From the NCBI GenBank assembly GCA_023415605.1, contig JAEZKB010000240.1, positions 1 through 6,997 on the forward strand: DNA of 6,997 bases, in the 5' to 3' direction. A model generated the notes under the pieces. The model ran no database searches and was not told where the DNA came from. It saw nothing but the letters and a program-made list of their open reading frames with translations. The stretch is from Pseudomonadota bacterium (lineage in GTDB: Bacteria; Pseudomonadota; Alphaproteobacteria; Rhizobiales; Devosiaceae). Positions within the stretch are counted from its first letter, which is position 1; every line of letters begins with the position of its first letter. A program made the position numbers and the translations under genes. Positions 6,899-6,997 of this stretch are shown here, one piece after another.

Positions 6899-6997
6899 CT
6901 GGTCATGCTTTCTGGGGTTGCCCAGGAGGACCGCCAGGAGATCGTCAGCCGGCGATGGCGCGGGCGAGTTGGCGGGCGATGATCCGTCGCTGGATCT
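6899..6997. other. right edge upstream of the HxlR remnant
   Basis: The HxlR frame continues open through here, but its translation (rich in Ser, Pro and Ala, then DDLLAVLLGN) does not look like the start of an HxlR protein. Another minus-strand frame encodes a basic segment ending at the TGA at 6945-6947. Neither can be assigned. Confidence 0.3.

Noticed and set aside
6945..6995. Minus-strand basic peptide (IQRRIIARQLARAIAG) ending in TGA, possibly the tail of another gene or the missing HxlR N-terminus in another frame
   Set aside because: Only 16 codons are visible, it matches neither the HxlR N-terminus nor any family I can name, and chance open frames of this size are common here.
6955..6997. 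Plus-strand ATG at 6955 opening a frame to the window end
   Set aside because: There is no ribosome site at proper spacing and only 14 codons are visible. Not supportable.
1..6997. CRISPR array, tRNA, rRNA or insertion-sequence ends
   Set aside because: Looked for on both strands. No regularly spaced direct repeats, no cloverleaf with a conserved T-loop, and no transposase motifs or terminal inverted repeats were seen.

Overview
The window reads as chromosomal or genomic-island DNA of a high-GC Gram-positive bacterium, most likely an actinomycete. Coding frames use G or C at most third positions, long spurious open frames occur on both strands, genes overlap by 1 to 4 bases, and the protein families resemble those I associate with Streptomyces and its relatives. 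No species can be named from the sequence.

Layout: nearly the whole window (2 to 6391) is one tightly coupled plus-strand operon of four genes. (1) The C-terminal 527 residues of a large protein, entering at the Walker B strand of an ATPase domain and continuing into an all-helical region with 28-residue repeats. (2) A 337-residue protein with a C-terminal DUF559/Vsr-like PD-(D/E)XK nuclease domain behind an uncharacterised N-terminal region. (3) A 214-residue protein that looks like two winged-helix domains. (4) A 1051-residue protein with two P-loop ATPase modules: an ORC/Cdc6-like AAA+ module and a HerA/FtsK-like translocase module. The junctions are ATGA, ATGA and TGATG, so the four products are probably made together. 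An 11-bp perfect inverted repeat, 27 bases after the last stop codon, probably ends the transcript.

After about 170 bases with no convincing gene comes a minus-strand HxlR-family regulator. Its C-terminal two-thirds is textbook, but the expected N-terminal helices are replaced by unrelated sequence, so it looks like a broken gene at the edge of the cassette.

How the genes may work together (inference): HerA-type translocases paired with a nuclease are a recurring theme in DNA processing and anti-phage systems. Here the HerA half could pump or grip DNA, the AAA+ half could load or license it, the tandem winged-helix protein could supply DNA binding, the DUF559 protein could cut, and the first protein (ATPase plus helical repeats, STAND-like) could act as sensor or scaffold. 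I know of no named defence system with this exact set. It is the best candidate for an undescribed system here, although the individual families look widespread in actinomycetes.
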